Source of the DNA: Alphaproteobacteria bacterium
GTDB lineage: Bacteria; Pseudomonadota; Alphaproteobacteria; Kiloniellales; JAKSDN01
Assembly (NCBI GenBank): GCA_030598385.1
Contig: JAUVQB010000049.1
Location: 1 to 8,096 of the forward strand
DNA length: 8,096 nt
Direction of reading: 5' to 3'
In this document: positions 1-6,529 of the stretch, in pieces
How positions within the stretch are numbered: the first letter of the stretch is position 1
Layout: every line of letters starts with the position of its first letter
The notes under the pieces: generated by a model
Databases searched by the model: none
What the model was told of the DNA's origin: nothing
What the model saw: the letters and a program-made list of their open reading frames with translations, nothing else
Translations under genes and position numbers: made by a program

Positions 1-797
1 GACAGGCCGTCGAGCCAGCCGATCGCGCCTTCCTTGGGAATCACGAACTCGACGGGCAGACCGAAGGCCATCTTCGAACGCGAGGCCGATCCGCTCCAAT
101 AGGTCGCCAGGTCGAACTCGTTGGCCGACATGAACTGGTTCCACTCGTCTTCCGAGGACCAGAAAGTGCGGATTTGGGGTTTCAGCCCCCGCAGCTTGTC
201 GCGAATCACGTCGAAGTTGGCCGGGTTGTTGATGTCCTGGCCGGTGGCGATGGCCGCGAACATGACTGCCTCGATCGCGTCGTCGCGCCAGCCCACACGC
301 CCGGCGTGCTTGGGGTCCCAGAGTTCTTCGATGGAGGCAGGCATCTCGGAAAAGTCGTTGGTGTCGACCGCAAAGGAGGTCACGCCCCAAAGCCAGGCGA
401 CCCCGTAGGTGGTTCCTCCGGGGACCAGGTTCTCGTTGTCGCGCATGCCGGGCGAGAGATCCGCGACGTTCTTCATGCCGGAAGTATCGATCGCCTGGAT
501 CAGGCCCTCGTCGGCCGCCTGCGTGGTATAGGCGCTATTTATGAGAACCACGTCATAGGCGCCGGGGTTGGTCCTCAGCTTGGTCAGCATCTCCTGCTCG
601 GAGTTGAAGTAGTCGTGGACCACGTCGATGCCGGTCTTGGCCGTGAACAGCTCCAGCGACCAGGCTTCGTCGGTCCCGTAGCCCTGCCAGTTGAGGACTC
701 GAATTTCCTCGGCCCAGCCCTGAGCGGAGCCCAGCGCCAACCCCAGGGCCAGCGCCAAGCTTGCCAGGGTCCGACGTAAAAACTTGTGGTGCAGCAT
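1..797 (-). CDS. ABC transporter periplasmic substrate-binding protein, PotD-like (3' end outside window)
   Basis: This gene encodes the periplasmic binding component of an ABC importer. 265 residues are visible, from the ATG at 797 to the window edge, and the C-terminus is missing. Residues 1-29 form a classical signal peptide: a basic start (MLHHKFLRR), a Leu/Ala-rich core, and a likely cut after GWA. The mature chain opens with EEIRVLNWQGYGTDEAW. It continues with NSEQEMLTKL, YDVVLINS, YGVAWLWGV and IEELWDPKHAGRVGW, the pattern of the spermidine/putrescine-binding (PotD/PotF, bacterial SBP family 1/8) group. The start is supported by AGGAGG about 10 nt upstream (rest of the leader GATAGGGACA). 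The usual length for the family is about 340-370 residues, so roughly a quarter is cut off; ATPase and permease genes probably follow to the left. Polyamine binding is only the family default. The ligand is not evident, and the divergent nucleoside genes make a nucleoside-type ligand a weaker alternative. Confidence 0.9.
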   Translation of the reverse strand, partial: MLHHKFLRRTLASLALALGLALGSAQGWAEEIRVLNWQGYGTDEAWSLELFTAKTGIDVVHDYFNSEQEMLTKLRTNPGAYDVVLINSAYTTQAADEGLIQAIDTSGMKNVADLSPGMRDNENLVPGGTTYGVAWLWGVTSFAVDTNDFSEMPASIEELWDPKHAGRVGWRDDAIEAVMFAAIATGQDINNPANFDVIRDKLRGLKPQIRTFWSSEDEWNQFMSANEFDLATYWSGSASRSKMAFGLPVEFVIPKEGAIGWLDGL

Positions 798-808
798 TGT
801 CCCTATCC

Positions 809-856
809 CTCCTATGATCCGCGGACGACCGTTCCGGCGGTGCAAAATCATAGGAG
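809..856 (-). promoter_or_regulatory. Inverted repeat / leader hairpin that would sequester the Shine-Dalgarno of the binding-protein gene
   Basis: Positions 809-818 (CTCCTATGAT) and 847-856 (ATCATAGGAG) are perfect 10-bp inverted copies separated by 28 nt. In the minus-strand mRNA the stem can continue inward after a 6-nt bulge (841-846) with 4 bp (837-840 against 819-822). After a 1-nt bulge it can add 3 bp (833-835 against 823-825), leaving a 7-nt loop. The 3' arm contains AGGAG of the AGGAGG ribosome-binding site, 10 nt before the ATG at 797, so folding would mask it. The repeat could instead be a DNA operator for a dimeric regulator. The pairing is direct observation; the control role is inference. 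Confidence 0.5.
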
Positions 857-875
857 CGGCACCGCCTTCGCACAA
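847..875 (-). promoter_or_regulatory. Candidate second promoter for the binding-protein gene (proximal)
   Basis: On the minus strand, TTGTGC (870-875) lies 17 bp from a second TATGAT (847-852). The -10 is good (5/6) but the -35 is poor (3/6). A transcript from here would start near 840, inside the dyad, and would lack its 5' arm. The -10 lies entirely inside the upstream arm of the inverted repeat, so a protein bound to the repeat would also cover it. Confidence 0.25.
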
Positions 876-889
876 CATCCAAGGCGCCG

Positions 890-917
890 ATCATACGCGC
901 TGGCGGCCAGGCCTCAA
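890..917 (-). promoter_or_regulatory. Candidate sigma70-type promoter for the binding-protein gene (distal)
   Basis: On the minus strand, TTGAGG (912-917) is followed by a 16-bp spacer and TATGAT (890-895). These match the -35 and -10 consensus at 4/6 and 5/6. Transcription would start near 883 and give a leader of about 86 nt that contains the whole 809-856 dyad. The elements and spacing are visible in the sequence; promoter activity is inferred. Confidence 0.4.
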
Positions 918-991
918 ACGGTCGCATACCGCACGCAACGGTTTGCGCCGGACGGCGGTGTGGATCTAACGTGTAGCGGGGAGCGAAACCA

Positions 992-1933
992 ATGACCTCT
1001 CACCGCATCATTCTCGATTGCGATCCGGGCCGCGACGATGCCCTGGCCATCGCGCTGACGCTCGCCTCGCCCGAGGAGATCGAGCTCATCGGCATCACCA
1101 CGGTGGCCGGCAACGTGCCGCTCGAGCTCACCCAGCGCAACGCCCGCTTCCTCTGCGAGCTCTGCGGCCATGTCGACGTGCCGGTCCATGCGGGCGCCCG
1201 GCGGCCGCTGACGCGCGCACCGGTGACCGCCGAAGAGGTCCACGGCCGAAGCGGCCTCGAAGGCCTGGAGGTGGACGAGCCCTCCATGCCGCTCCAGGAT
1301 CAGCACGCCGTGGACTTCATCACCGAGACCCTGCGGGCCTCCGGCGAGGAGGGCGTCACCCTGGTCGCCTGCGGTCCGCTGACCAATATCGCCATGGTCG
1401 TCTCGGACGCCCCCAAGGTCTTGCCCAACGTCCGGCAGATCGTCCTCATGGGCGGCGTATCGCGCGTCGGCGGCAACGTGACGCCGGTCGCCGAGTTCAA
1501 CATCCATGCCGACCCGGAGGCCGCCGCGGCGGTCTTCGCCTGCGGCCGCCCGATCACCGTGTTCAGCCTCGATGCGACCTATCAGGTCCTGTCGGGCCCG
1601 GATCATGCCGGCCGTCTCGAAAGCCTCGGCGGTGCAACGGCCCAGCGCCTGGCCTGCTTGCTGAGGCCGTTCGGCGGCGGCGCCAAGGGCCGCTTCGGAC
1701 CGGGCCACACGCCGCTGCACGACCCCTGCACCGTGGCCTGGTTGCTAAGGCCTCACCTGTTCGAGGCCCAAAGCGTTCCCGTCGTCGTCGAGACCGAGGG
1801 CGCCCATACCCTGGGCGCCACGGTGGTCGACTGGTGGGGCGTCACGGGCGAGCCGCCGAACGCCCAGTGGGTCACCAAAGCCGACGGGGACGGCGTGCTC
1901 GACCTGCTGATCGAGCGGATCGCCCGGCTGTGA
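992..1933 (+). CDS. IUNH-family ribonucleoside hydrolase
   Basis: This is a cytoplasmic N-ribohydrolase that cleaves the glycosidic bond of ribonucleosides to give free base and ribose. Its 313 residues match the usual family length of about 310. The N-terminal calcium-site signature is intact (LDCDPGRDDALA; D9, D11, D15, D16). Next come VAGN (N41), VHG with H84, ACGPLTNIA (127-135), LMGG (152-155), EFNIHADPEAA (E168, N170, D174) and LHDP (H243, D244). H84 and H243 correspond by position to the two histidines typical of the pyrimidine/uridine-preferring and nonspecific hydrolases, so RihA/RihB-like specificity is plausible but not proven. The start is backed by GGGGAG (978-983), 8 nt before the ATG. 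A weak promoter-like pair, TTGCGC (943-948) and TCTAAC (965-970), precedes it. The ribokinase gene follows after 35 nt, forming a coherent nucleoside-to-ribose-5-phosphate unit. The upstream neighbour is divergent and shares the 194-bp spacer. Confidence 0.93.
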   Translation: MTSHRIILDCDPGRDDALAIALTLASPEEIELIGITTVAGNVPLELTQRNARFLCELCGHVDVPVHAGARRPLTRAPVTAEEVHGRSGLEGLEVDEPSMPLQDQHAVDFITETLRASGEEGVTLVACGPLTNIAMVVSDAPKVLPNVRQIVLMGGVSRVGGNVTPVAEFNIHADPEAAAAVFACGRPITVFSLDATYQVLSGPDHAGRLESLGGATAQRLACLLRPFGGGAKGRFGPGHTPLHDPCTVAWLLRPHLFEAQSVPVVVETEGAHTLGATVVDWWGVTGEPPNAQWVTKADGDGVLDLLIERIARL

Positions 1934-1955
1934 GCGCCGATGACCTTGCCGAGCG

Positions 1956-1961
1956 GAAGGA
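1956..1961 (+). promoter_or_regulatory. Ribosome-binding site that supports the ribokinase start
   Basis: GAAGGA lies 7 nt before the ATG at 1969. The same reading frame also has a GTG at 1930 that overlaps the TGA stop of the nucleoside hydrolase (GTGA). The ATG is preferred because it has this site and because family members begin a few residues before the GSINMDLV motif. Confidence 0.6.
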
Positions 1962-1968
1962 CCGGAAG

Positions 1969-2910
1969 ATGAGCGCGAGGGTGGTCGTTTTCGGCAGCAT
2001 CAACATGGATCTGGTGGCGGGCGTGAGCCGGATCTCCGCGCCGGGCGAGACCGTGGCGGGGCATTCTTTCGCCACCTATCCCGGCGGCAAGGGCGGCAAC
2101 CAGGCCCTGTCCGCCCACCTCGCGTCCGGCGGCCAGGCGGCGGTGGCGCTGGTGGGCAAGGTCGGCGACGACGCGTTCGGCCAGGAGCTGCTCGACTTCT
2201 ACCGGCAGCAGGGCCTCGCCACCGACCTCATTGCCCGCTCGACCGGTCAGCCGACCGGCTCGGCGCTGATCCAGGTGGAACGGGAAAGCGGCCAGAACAG
2301 CATCGTCGTGGTGGCGGGCGCCAACGGCGATTTCACACCCGGCGAGATGGCTGCCGTGCCCTTGCAGGCGGGCGATATCCTGCTCTCCCAGTTCGAGGTC
2401 CCGCTCGACTGCATCGGCGCCTTGTTTCACCGCGGGCGGAGCCTCGGCACCGTCAACATCCTGAACCCGGCGCCGGCCAAGCCGATCGACGGCGGGCTGC
2501 TCGGCCTCGTCGACATCCTGGTGCCGAACGAGACGGAACTGGCTCTCCTTTCCGGCGCCGCCATCACCGCGGCCTCATCGGTTGAGGAGATCGCGGCCGC
2601 GGCGCGCGCCCTCGCCAACCGCGCGGACCAAAGGATCGTGGTGACCCTGGGGCCACGGGGCGCGCTGGCGGTCGCGGGAGAGGAGACGCTCAGGGTGCCG
2701 GGGCGGCCGATGACGCCGGTCGACACCACCGGTGCCGGCGACTGCTTCGTCGGGACCCTCGCCGTCGCGCTCGCCCGCGGCAAGCCCTTCGCGTCGGCGC
2801 TCGCCATCGCCAACGCGGCGGCCTCCTTGAGCGTCCAAATAGAGGGTGCAGGCCCCTCCATGCCGACGGCAAAAGAAATATCGGCGGCGGCTCGCAGCGA
2901 CGCCGGCTAG
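1969..2910 (+). CDS. rbsK: Ribokinase (PfkB family)
   Basis: This cytoplasmic enzyme phosphorylates D-ribose with ATP to ribose 5-phosphate. It has 313 residues (E. coli RbsK has 309). The PfkB signatures appear in order: the N-terminal substrate motif GSINMDLV (9-16); the glycine-rich PGGKGGNQA (38-46), which binds sugar; NILNPAPA (163-170); VPNETELALLSG (185-196); VVTLGPRGAL (224-233); and the anion-hole and catalytic motif DTTGAGDCFVG (252-262), with D258 as the expected base. The tail GAGPSMPT (293-300) matches the C-terminal region of ribokinases that takes part in monovalent cation activation. The gene follows the nucleoside hydrolase by 35 nt and probably uses the ribose released by it. 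Its stop lies only 3 bp from the stop of the convergent kinase gene, so no separate terminator fits between them. Other PfkB sugar kinases are possible, but the NMDLV, GGKGGNQA and NPAPA set and the hydrolase partner favour ribokinase. Confidence 0.92.
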   Translation: MSARVVVFGSINMDLVAGVSRISAPGETVAGHSFATYPGGKGGNQALSAHLASGGQAAVALVGKVGDDAFGQELLDFYRQQGLATDLIARSTGQPTGSALIQVERESGQNSIVVVAGANGDFTPGEMAAVPLQAGDILLSQFEVPLDCIGALFHRGRSLGTVNILNPAPAKPIDGGLLGLVDILVPNETELALLSGAAITAASSVEEIAAAARALANRADQRIVVTLGPRGALAVAGEETLRVPGRPMTPVDTTGAGDCFVGTLAVALARGKPFASALAIANAAASLSVQIEGAGPSMPTAKEISAAARSDAG

Positions 2911-2913
2911 CCC

Positions 2914-3828
2914 CTACCCTCCGTCAATCGCCTTCAAGTGGGTTGCGAATTCGGGCTCGGCCATCAGCCGCTTGCAGCGCTCGAAGCGGTTCACCGCATA
3001 GGCCCAGAAATCGTCGACCGGGTTCTCGTTGGCGTGCTGGATCAGGCCCCAGAGCGTCCACAAGAGGTCGCACATGGCCTTGTAGATCACCATGCGGCCC
3101 CAGAGATCGCGGGGCGGCGCGCCGTCGAAGTAGGCCGCCATCATCTCCTCTTCCTGGCTCGGGTCGAAGCCGGCCTCGACCGAGAGATCGCCCAGGTCCC
3201 ACATGGGGTCGTTCATGCCCGAGTATTCCCAATCGACGATCCACATGCGCTCGCCGGTGTCGAGGAAGTTCTCGCACAGGGGATCGCAGTGGCAGGGCGC
3301 CAGCGCGGCCGGGTTGCGCTCCAGGGCGGCGCGCACCGCCTCGGCCTCGCCGACCACGTCGTGATAGCCCTCGGGCAGCTCGACCTCCTTGGTGCCCAGC
3401 ACCTTCAGGTAGCCGTCGATCATGGAGAACAGCTCGAAGCGGAAATCGAAGGTCTCGCCGGAGACGTGGAGTTGCCGGAATGCCCGGGCGGCACGGCCCG
3501 GCGCACCGGCGCGGGTCTTGAAGGCCTCCGGGCCCATGGTCACCGTGCCCTCCAGATAGCGGGACAGCATGACCCCGGCCTCGTCGAAGTGGAGCACCTC
3601 GGGGCTGACCCCGGCGCTGGCGGCGGCGAAAGCGTTCACCTTCTCGACCTTGCGGTCGATGTATTCCTCGGTCCCCTTGCCGGGCAGGCGGAGACAGAGC
3701 GGCCCTTGGTCGCTCTCGACCCGGTAGACCAGATTGGTCAGGCCGCCCAGGCGGATAAGTTCGCCCACCCCGTCGATGCCGGGAATGCCGCTTAGCGCTG
3801 CCCGCGCTTGTTCGATTTCCTCGCTCAT
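2914..3828 (-). CDS. Choline/aminoglycoside kinase-fold phosphotransferase
   Basis: This is a small-molecule kinase of the APH/choline-ethanolamine kinase superfamily, 304 residues long and probably cytoplasmic. The N-lobe has a glycine-rich nucleotide loop (LGGLTNLVYRVES, 27-39) and the strand CLRLPGKG (45-52). The catalytic Brenner motif is intact as HCDPLCENF (H180, D182, N187). The metal-binding motif follows as IVDWEYSGMNDPMWDLGDLS (D199, E201, D207, D211, D214), a layout typical of LicA and choline kinase relatives. The substrate is not determined: choline, ethanolamine or another amino alcohol fits the betaine-type neighbours, while antibiotic resistance is unlikely in this setting. 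The gene starts 10 nt after the stop of the dehydrogenase gene, with GAGAGGGGAG just before its ATG, so the two are almost certainly co-transcribed. The final Gly codons run to within 3 bp of the oppositely oriented ribokinase stop. Confidence 0.85.
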   Translation of the reverse strand: MSEEIEQARAALSGIPGIDGVGELIRLGGLTNLVYRVESDQGPLCLRLPGKGTEEYIDRKVEKVNAFAAASAGVSPEVLHFDEAGVMLSRYLEGTVTMGPEAFKTRAGAPGRAARAFRQLHVSGETFDFRFELFSMIDGYLKVLGTKEVELPEGYHDVVGEAEAVRAALERNPAALAPCHCDPLCENFLDTGERMWIVDWEYSGMNDPMWDLGDLSVEAGFDPSQEEEMMAAYFDGAPPRDLWGRMVIYKAMCDLLWTLWGLIQHANENPVDDFWAYAVNRFERCKRLMAEPEFATHLKAIDGG

Positions 3829-3838
3829 CGCTCCCCTC

Positions 3839-6250
3839 TCAAGATTTCAAGCGCAGTCCCTTGGGATCGTAAAGGCATCGCGGGCCGCGCTTTGCCGGCC
3901 AGCGCCGGAGAAAGGCCTCGATCTCGAAGTCCTCCTCCTCCGCCAGTGCGAGCGGCAGATAACCGAACGCAATGGCGCAGCCCAGGCTATGACTGGTGCC
4001 GCCGCTGGTGGTGGTGCCGACTACCTCGCCCTTGTGCAGGATCGCTTCGCCGCTCATTAGCGGCGCCTCCGCCGGCGCGGTGAAGGAGACCAGGCGCCGC
4101 TCCGGCCCGGCCTCGCGGATCCGCCGCAAGGCCGCCCGGCCGATGAAATCGCCCTTGTCGAGCGCGACGCAGAAGCCGAGGCCGGCCTCGTAGGGGTTGC
4201 TGTCGGGCCCGATGTCGGCGCTCCAGTAGAGATAGCCTTTCTCCAGGCGCAGGGACTCGATCGCCCGGTAGCCAGCGTCCCTAAGACCGTGATCCTCGCC
4301 GGCGGCGCGCAGCGCCCGGTAGACCGCGCCGGCATGATCGAGCGGAATATGCAGCTCCCAGCCCAGTTCGCCGACATAGCCGACCCGCACCGCCAGGACC
4401 GGGGCGGCGGCGATCTCGATGACTCGCGCCGCCAGGAAGGGGAAGGCCTGGTTGGAGACATCGTCGTCGGTAACCGCCGCCAGCACGCTGCGCGCCTCGG
4501 GGCCGCAGAGGTTGAGCACGGCCCGCTCGCCGGTGACCTCGCGCAGGCGTGCGCTCCCGTCCGCCGGCAGGTGGTCGCGGATCCAGCCGCCGTCGCGCAC
4601 GCCGAAGCCGGAGCCGGTGATGATATAGAAGCTGTCTTCGGCGAGGCGCACCACCGTGAGATCCGCTTCGATGCCGCCGGCCTCGTTGCACAACTGGGTA
4701 TAGACGGCGCGGCCCGGCACGCTGACGTCGTTGGCCGCCAAGCGGTCGACCGCCGCGAAGGCGCCGGGCCCGGTCAGCTCGAACTTGCCGAAGGAGCTCT
4801 GGTCGATCAGAGCCACGCCCTCGCGCACCGCTTGGGCCTCCTCGCCAACCGCCGCGAACCAGTTCGGCCGGTCTTCGAAGGCCGGCTGGTCGACGGGGTC
4901 ATCGCCCGCCCGCGCGAACCAATTGGGCCGCTCCCAGCCGAATTTGGAGCCGTGGACCGCGCCGCGCGCCTTCAGGTCCTCATGGAAGGGGCTTTGCCGG
5001 GCCGGCCGGCCCGCGGCCATCTCGTGGCCGGGCCAGTGGATCCGGTAGTAGAGGCCGTAGGCCTCGATCGCCCGCTCCTCGAGCACCCGGGCGGTCGCGT
5101 GGTAAGGCCCAAAGCGGCGCAGGTCGAAGGGCCAGATATCCATGCCGGGATCGCCCTCGAGAATCCAATTGGCCATGGCTTCGCCGGCGCCGCCCGAGGC
5201 CGCGATACCGGCGGTGAAGCCGCAGGCGACGAAAAAATTCGGCAGGCCGGGGGCCGGGCCCATGATGGGCTCGCCGTCGGCGGAGACCGGGATGGGCCCG
5301 TTGATCAGGCTCTGCACGCCCAACTCCTCGAGCAGCGGCAGGCGTTCGGTGGCGCCCTCAGCGATAGCCTCGAAGCGGTCGAAGTTGGAATCGAACAGGG
5401 TGCGGGCGAAGTCCCAGGGCGGCGCGCTTTGCCAGCAGGCCACAGTGTTCGACTCCCAGCCGCCGATGGCAAACGCGTTCACGTCCGGCTTCAGGTAGAA
5501 GTTCTTGTCCGGGTCCCTGAGAGTGGTAAGGCCCGGTGGCAGCTCGAGCTTGCGCTCGGTCACGAGGTACTGGTGCTCGACCACGCCGGCCGCCAGCCGG
5601 ACGCCCGCCATAAGGCCGACGCGGCGCGCCCAGAGGCCGGCGCAATTGACGACGGTTTCGCAGGCGACGGTGCCGTGGTCGGTGACAACAGCCGTCACCC
5701 GGCCGTTTTCCACCACCAGATCGGTGACCCTCACGCCCTCGCGGATCCTCGCGCCGTTCTGCCGCGCGCCCTTGGCATAGGCCTGGGTGAGGGCATAGGG
5801 ATCGACGTAGCCGTCGGCCGGCATGTAGGCGGCGCCCACCACCCCCTCGATGTTCATGTCGGGGAACAGGTCGCGCGCCTCTTCGGGGGAGAGGGCATGG
5901 GCCTCGAAGTCGAAACCGCGGGCCTGGGTGAGCGCCCGCTTGATCTCGCTCCAGCGCGCCTCGGAAGAGGCCAGACGCAGCGAGCCGACCTTGCGCCAGT
6001 CGATCTCCTGGCCGGTTTCCTCGGCGAGGCGGTCGAACACGGCGACCGAGTTCTGCATCAGCCGGGTCAGGTTGCGCTTGGAGCGCAGTTGGCCGACCAG
6101 CCCGGCCGCATGCCAGGTGCAGCCGTGGGTGAGCTGATCCTTCTCCAGCAGCACCACGTCGCGTGCGCCGGCCCGGGCCAGATGATAGGCCACCGAGGCG
6201 CCGATCGCACCGCCGCCGATCACCAGAATGTCGGCGTGGGAGTCAGCCAT
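3839..6250 (-). CDS. FAD-dependent dimethylglycine/sarcosine dehydrogenase-like protein with C-terminal GcvT domain
   Basis: This 803-residue flavoenzyme probably demethylates an N-methylated amino acid oxidatively and passes the one-carbon unit to tetrahydrofolate. Residues 1-365 form a DAO-type FAD oxidoreductase: dinucleotide fold ILVIGGGAIGASVAYHLA (8-25) with E36; THGCTWHAAGL (41-51), whose H47 sits where family members carry covalently bound flavin; VVNCAGLWAR (200-209); and a C-terminal flavin segment, FVACGFTAGIAASGGAGE (340-357). Residues of about 370-430 form the linker domain seen in this family. Residues of about 435-710 are the GcvT folate-binding domain: RPNWFA, GVALIDQSSFGKFEL, YTQLCNEAGGIEADLTV (D530 as the likely folate-side acid), RVGYVGELGWELH and PYEAGLGF. 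Residues of about 715-800 are the GcvT C-terminal barrel, with TTTSGGTSHSLG. No in-frame start lies upstream before a TAA at 6290-6292, so the ATG at 6250 stands, although it lacks a strong Shine-Dalgarno site. Dimethylglycine, sarcosine or another methylamine substrate cannot be separated by sequence alone. Confidence 0.9.
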   Translation of the reverse strand: MADSHADILVIGGGAIGASVAYHLARAGARDVVLLEKDQLTHGCTWHAAGLVGQLRSKRNLTRLMQNSVAVFDRLAEETGQEIDWRKVGSLRLASSEARWSEIKRALTQARGFDFEAHALSPEEARDLFPDMNIEGVVGAAYMPADGYVDPYALTQAYAKGARQNGARIREGVRVTDLVVENGRVTAVVTDHGTVACETVVNCAGLWARRVGLMAGVRLAAGVVEHQYLVTERKLELPPGLTTLRDPDKNFYLKPDVNAFAIGGWESNTVACWQSAPPWDFARTLFDSNFDRFEAIAEGATERLPLLEELGVQSLINGPIPVSADGEPIMGPAPGLPNFFVACGFTAGIAASGGAGEAMANWILEGDPGMDIWPFDLRRFGPYHATARVLEERAIEAYGLYYRIHWPGHEMAAGRPARQSPFHEDLKARGAVHGSKFGWERPNWFARAGDDPVDQPAFEDRPNWFAAVGEEAQAVREGVALIDQSSFGKFELTGPGAFAAVDRLAANDVSVPGRAVYTQLCNEAGGIEADLTVVRLAEDSFYIITGSGFGVRDGGWIRDHLPADGSARLREVTGERAVLNLCGPEARSVLAAVTDDDVSNQAFPFLAARVIEIAAAPVLAVRVGYVGELGWELHIPLDHAGAVYRALRAAGEDHGLRDAGYRAIESLRLEKGYLYWSADIGPDSNPYEAGLGFCVALDKGDFIGRAALRRIREAGPERRLVSFTAPAEAPLMSGEAILHKGEVVGTTTSGGTSHSLGCAIAFGYLPLALAEEEDFEIEAFLRRWPAKRGPRCLYDPKGLRLKS

Positions 6251-6290
6251 AGCTCGCCGCCGCGCCGATCGGCGGAGTGCAGTCCACCAT
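6243..6290 (-). CDS. Possible 15-codon leader peptide overlapping the dehydrogenase start
   Basis: On the minus strand an ATG at 6290 opens a frame for MVDCTPPIGAAASYG. It ends in a TGA at 6243-6245, 3 nt past the dehydrogenase ATG (6248-6250). The purine-rich AAAGGGGGAG ends 10 nt before this ATG, whereas the dehydrogenase start has only GGCGGCGAGCT in front of it. Ribosomes ending here could re-initiate on the dehydrogenase ATG (translational coupling). The frame and overlap are visible; expression is speculative, and a frame this short arises easily by chance. Confidence 0.22.
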   Translation of the reverse strand: MVDCTPPIGAAASYG

Positions 6291-6368
6291 TACGTCTTCG
6301 CTCCCCCTTTACGCGGCACAATTGGAATGCGCCTTTTCTTTCGAGACAGGCCCTGGCTTGGTCCGTTT

Positions 6369-6399
6369 ACAATAGCGGCGATCCGGCCGATCGTGCCAA
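6369..6399 (-). promoter_or_regulatory. Weak candidate promoter for the dehydrogenase-kinase operon
   Basis: On the minus strand, TTGGCA (6394-6399) precedes TATTGT (6369-6374) by 19 bp; an alternative -10, GCTATT, sits at 17 bp. The -35 matches 5/6, but the -10 match or spacing is imperfect. The spacer carries a small inverted repeat, CGATC-CGGCC-GATCG (6379-6393). The resulting leader would be about 110 nt. The rest of the 279-bp gap (6251-6529) shows no convincing gene on either strand apart from the short leader frame and the hairpin listed separately. Confidence 0.25.
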
Positions 6400-6484
6400 G
6401 AGAAAACCAACAGGGCGGGCGAGAACAAGCCGGAGGGATAGCCGAATGGCGAGGATCATCACCGTCGGCGCGGCGCGGCCCATT

Positions 6485-6512
6485 CGCCCGCGAGGACTCT
6501 CGCGCGCGGGCG
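6485..6512 (-). terminator. GC-rich hairpin after the permease gene, possible terminator without U-tract
   Basis: The hairpin lies 17 nt past the permease stop codon (6530-6532). CGCCCG (6485-6490) pairs with CGGGCG (6507-6512), and the inner CGAG (6491-6494) pairs with CTCG (6499-6502) across a 4-nt loop, leaving a 4-nt bulge. An alternative register gives an uninterrupted 8-bp stem (6485-6492 with 6505-6512). No run of U follows in the minus-strand transcript (AATGGGCC), so intrinsic termination would be weak; it may instead be an mRNA 3'-end stabiliser. Confidence 0.35.
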
Positions 6513-6529
6513 TTTATGCGGCTTGACGC

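Noticed and set aside
900..910. Palindrome CTGGCGGCCAG between the distal -35 and -10
   Set aside because: It has only 4-bp arms in GC-rich sequence; a chance occurrence is likely.
784..995. Short plus-strand frames in the divergent spacer
   Set aside because: They overlap the promoter and hairpin signals, have no recognisable protein features and run into the hydrolase start.
1018..1968. The ribokinase frame stays open through the whole upstream hydrolase gene, suggesting a 630-residue fusion
   Set aside because: The translation before 1969 is Arg/Pro/Gly-rich low-complexity shadow; the hydrolase motifs lie in another frame, and the ribokinase has its own start and ribosome-binding site.
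2938..3795. A 285-codon plus-strand frame opposite the phosphotransferase gene
   Set aside because: The minus strand carries intact kinase motifs; the plus-strand translation has no recognisable domain.
4841..4930. A near-repeat in the dehydrogenase, RPNWFARAG (441-449) and RPNWFAAVG (461-469)
   Set aside because: Relatives of this family carry two similar aromatic NWF segments at the start of the GcvT domain, so this looks like normal family structure rather than a recent duplication.
4289..6526. A 745-codon open frame on the plus strand opposite the dehydrogenase gene
   Set aside because: It is antisense to a gene with clear family motifs; its Arg/Gly/Ala/His-rich translation shows no domain and is typical of GC-driven shadow frames.
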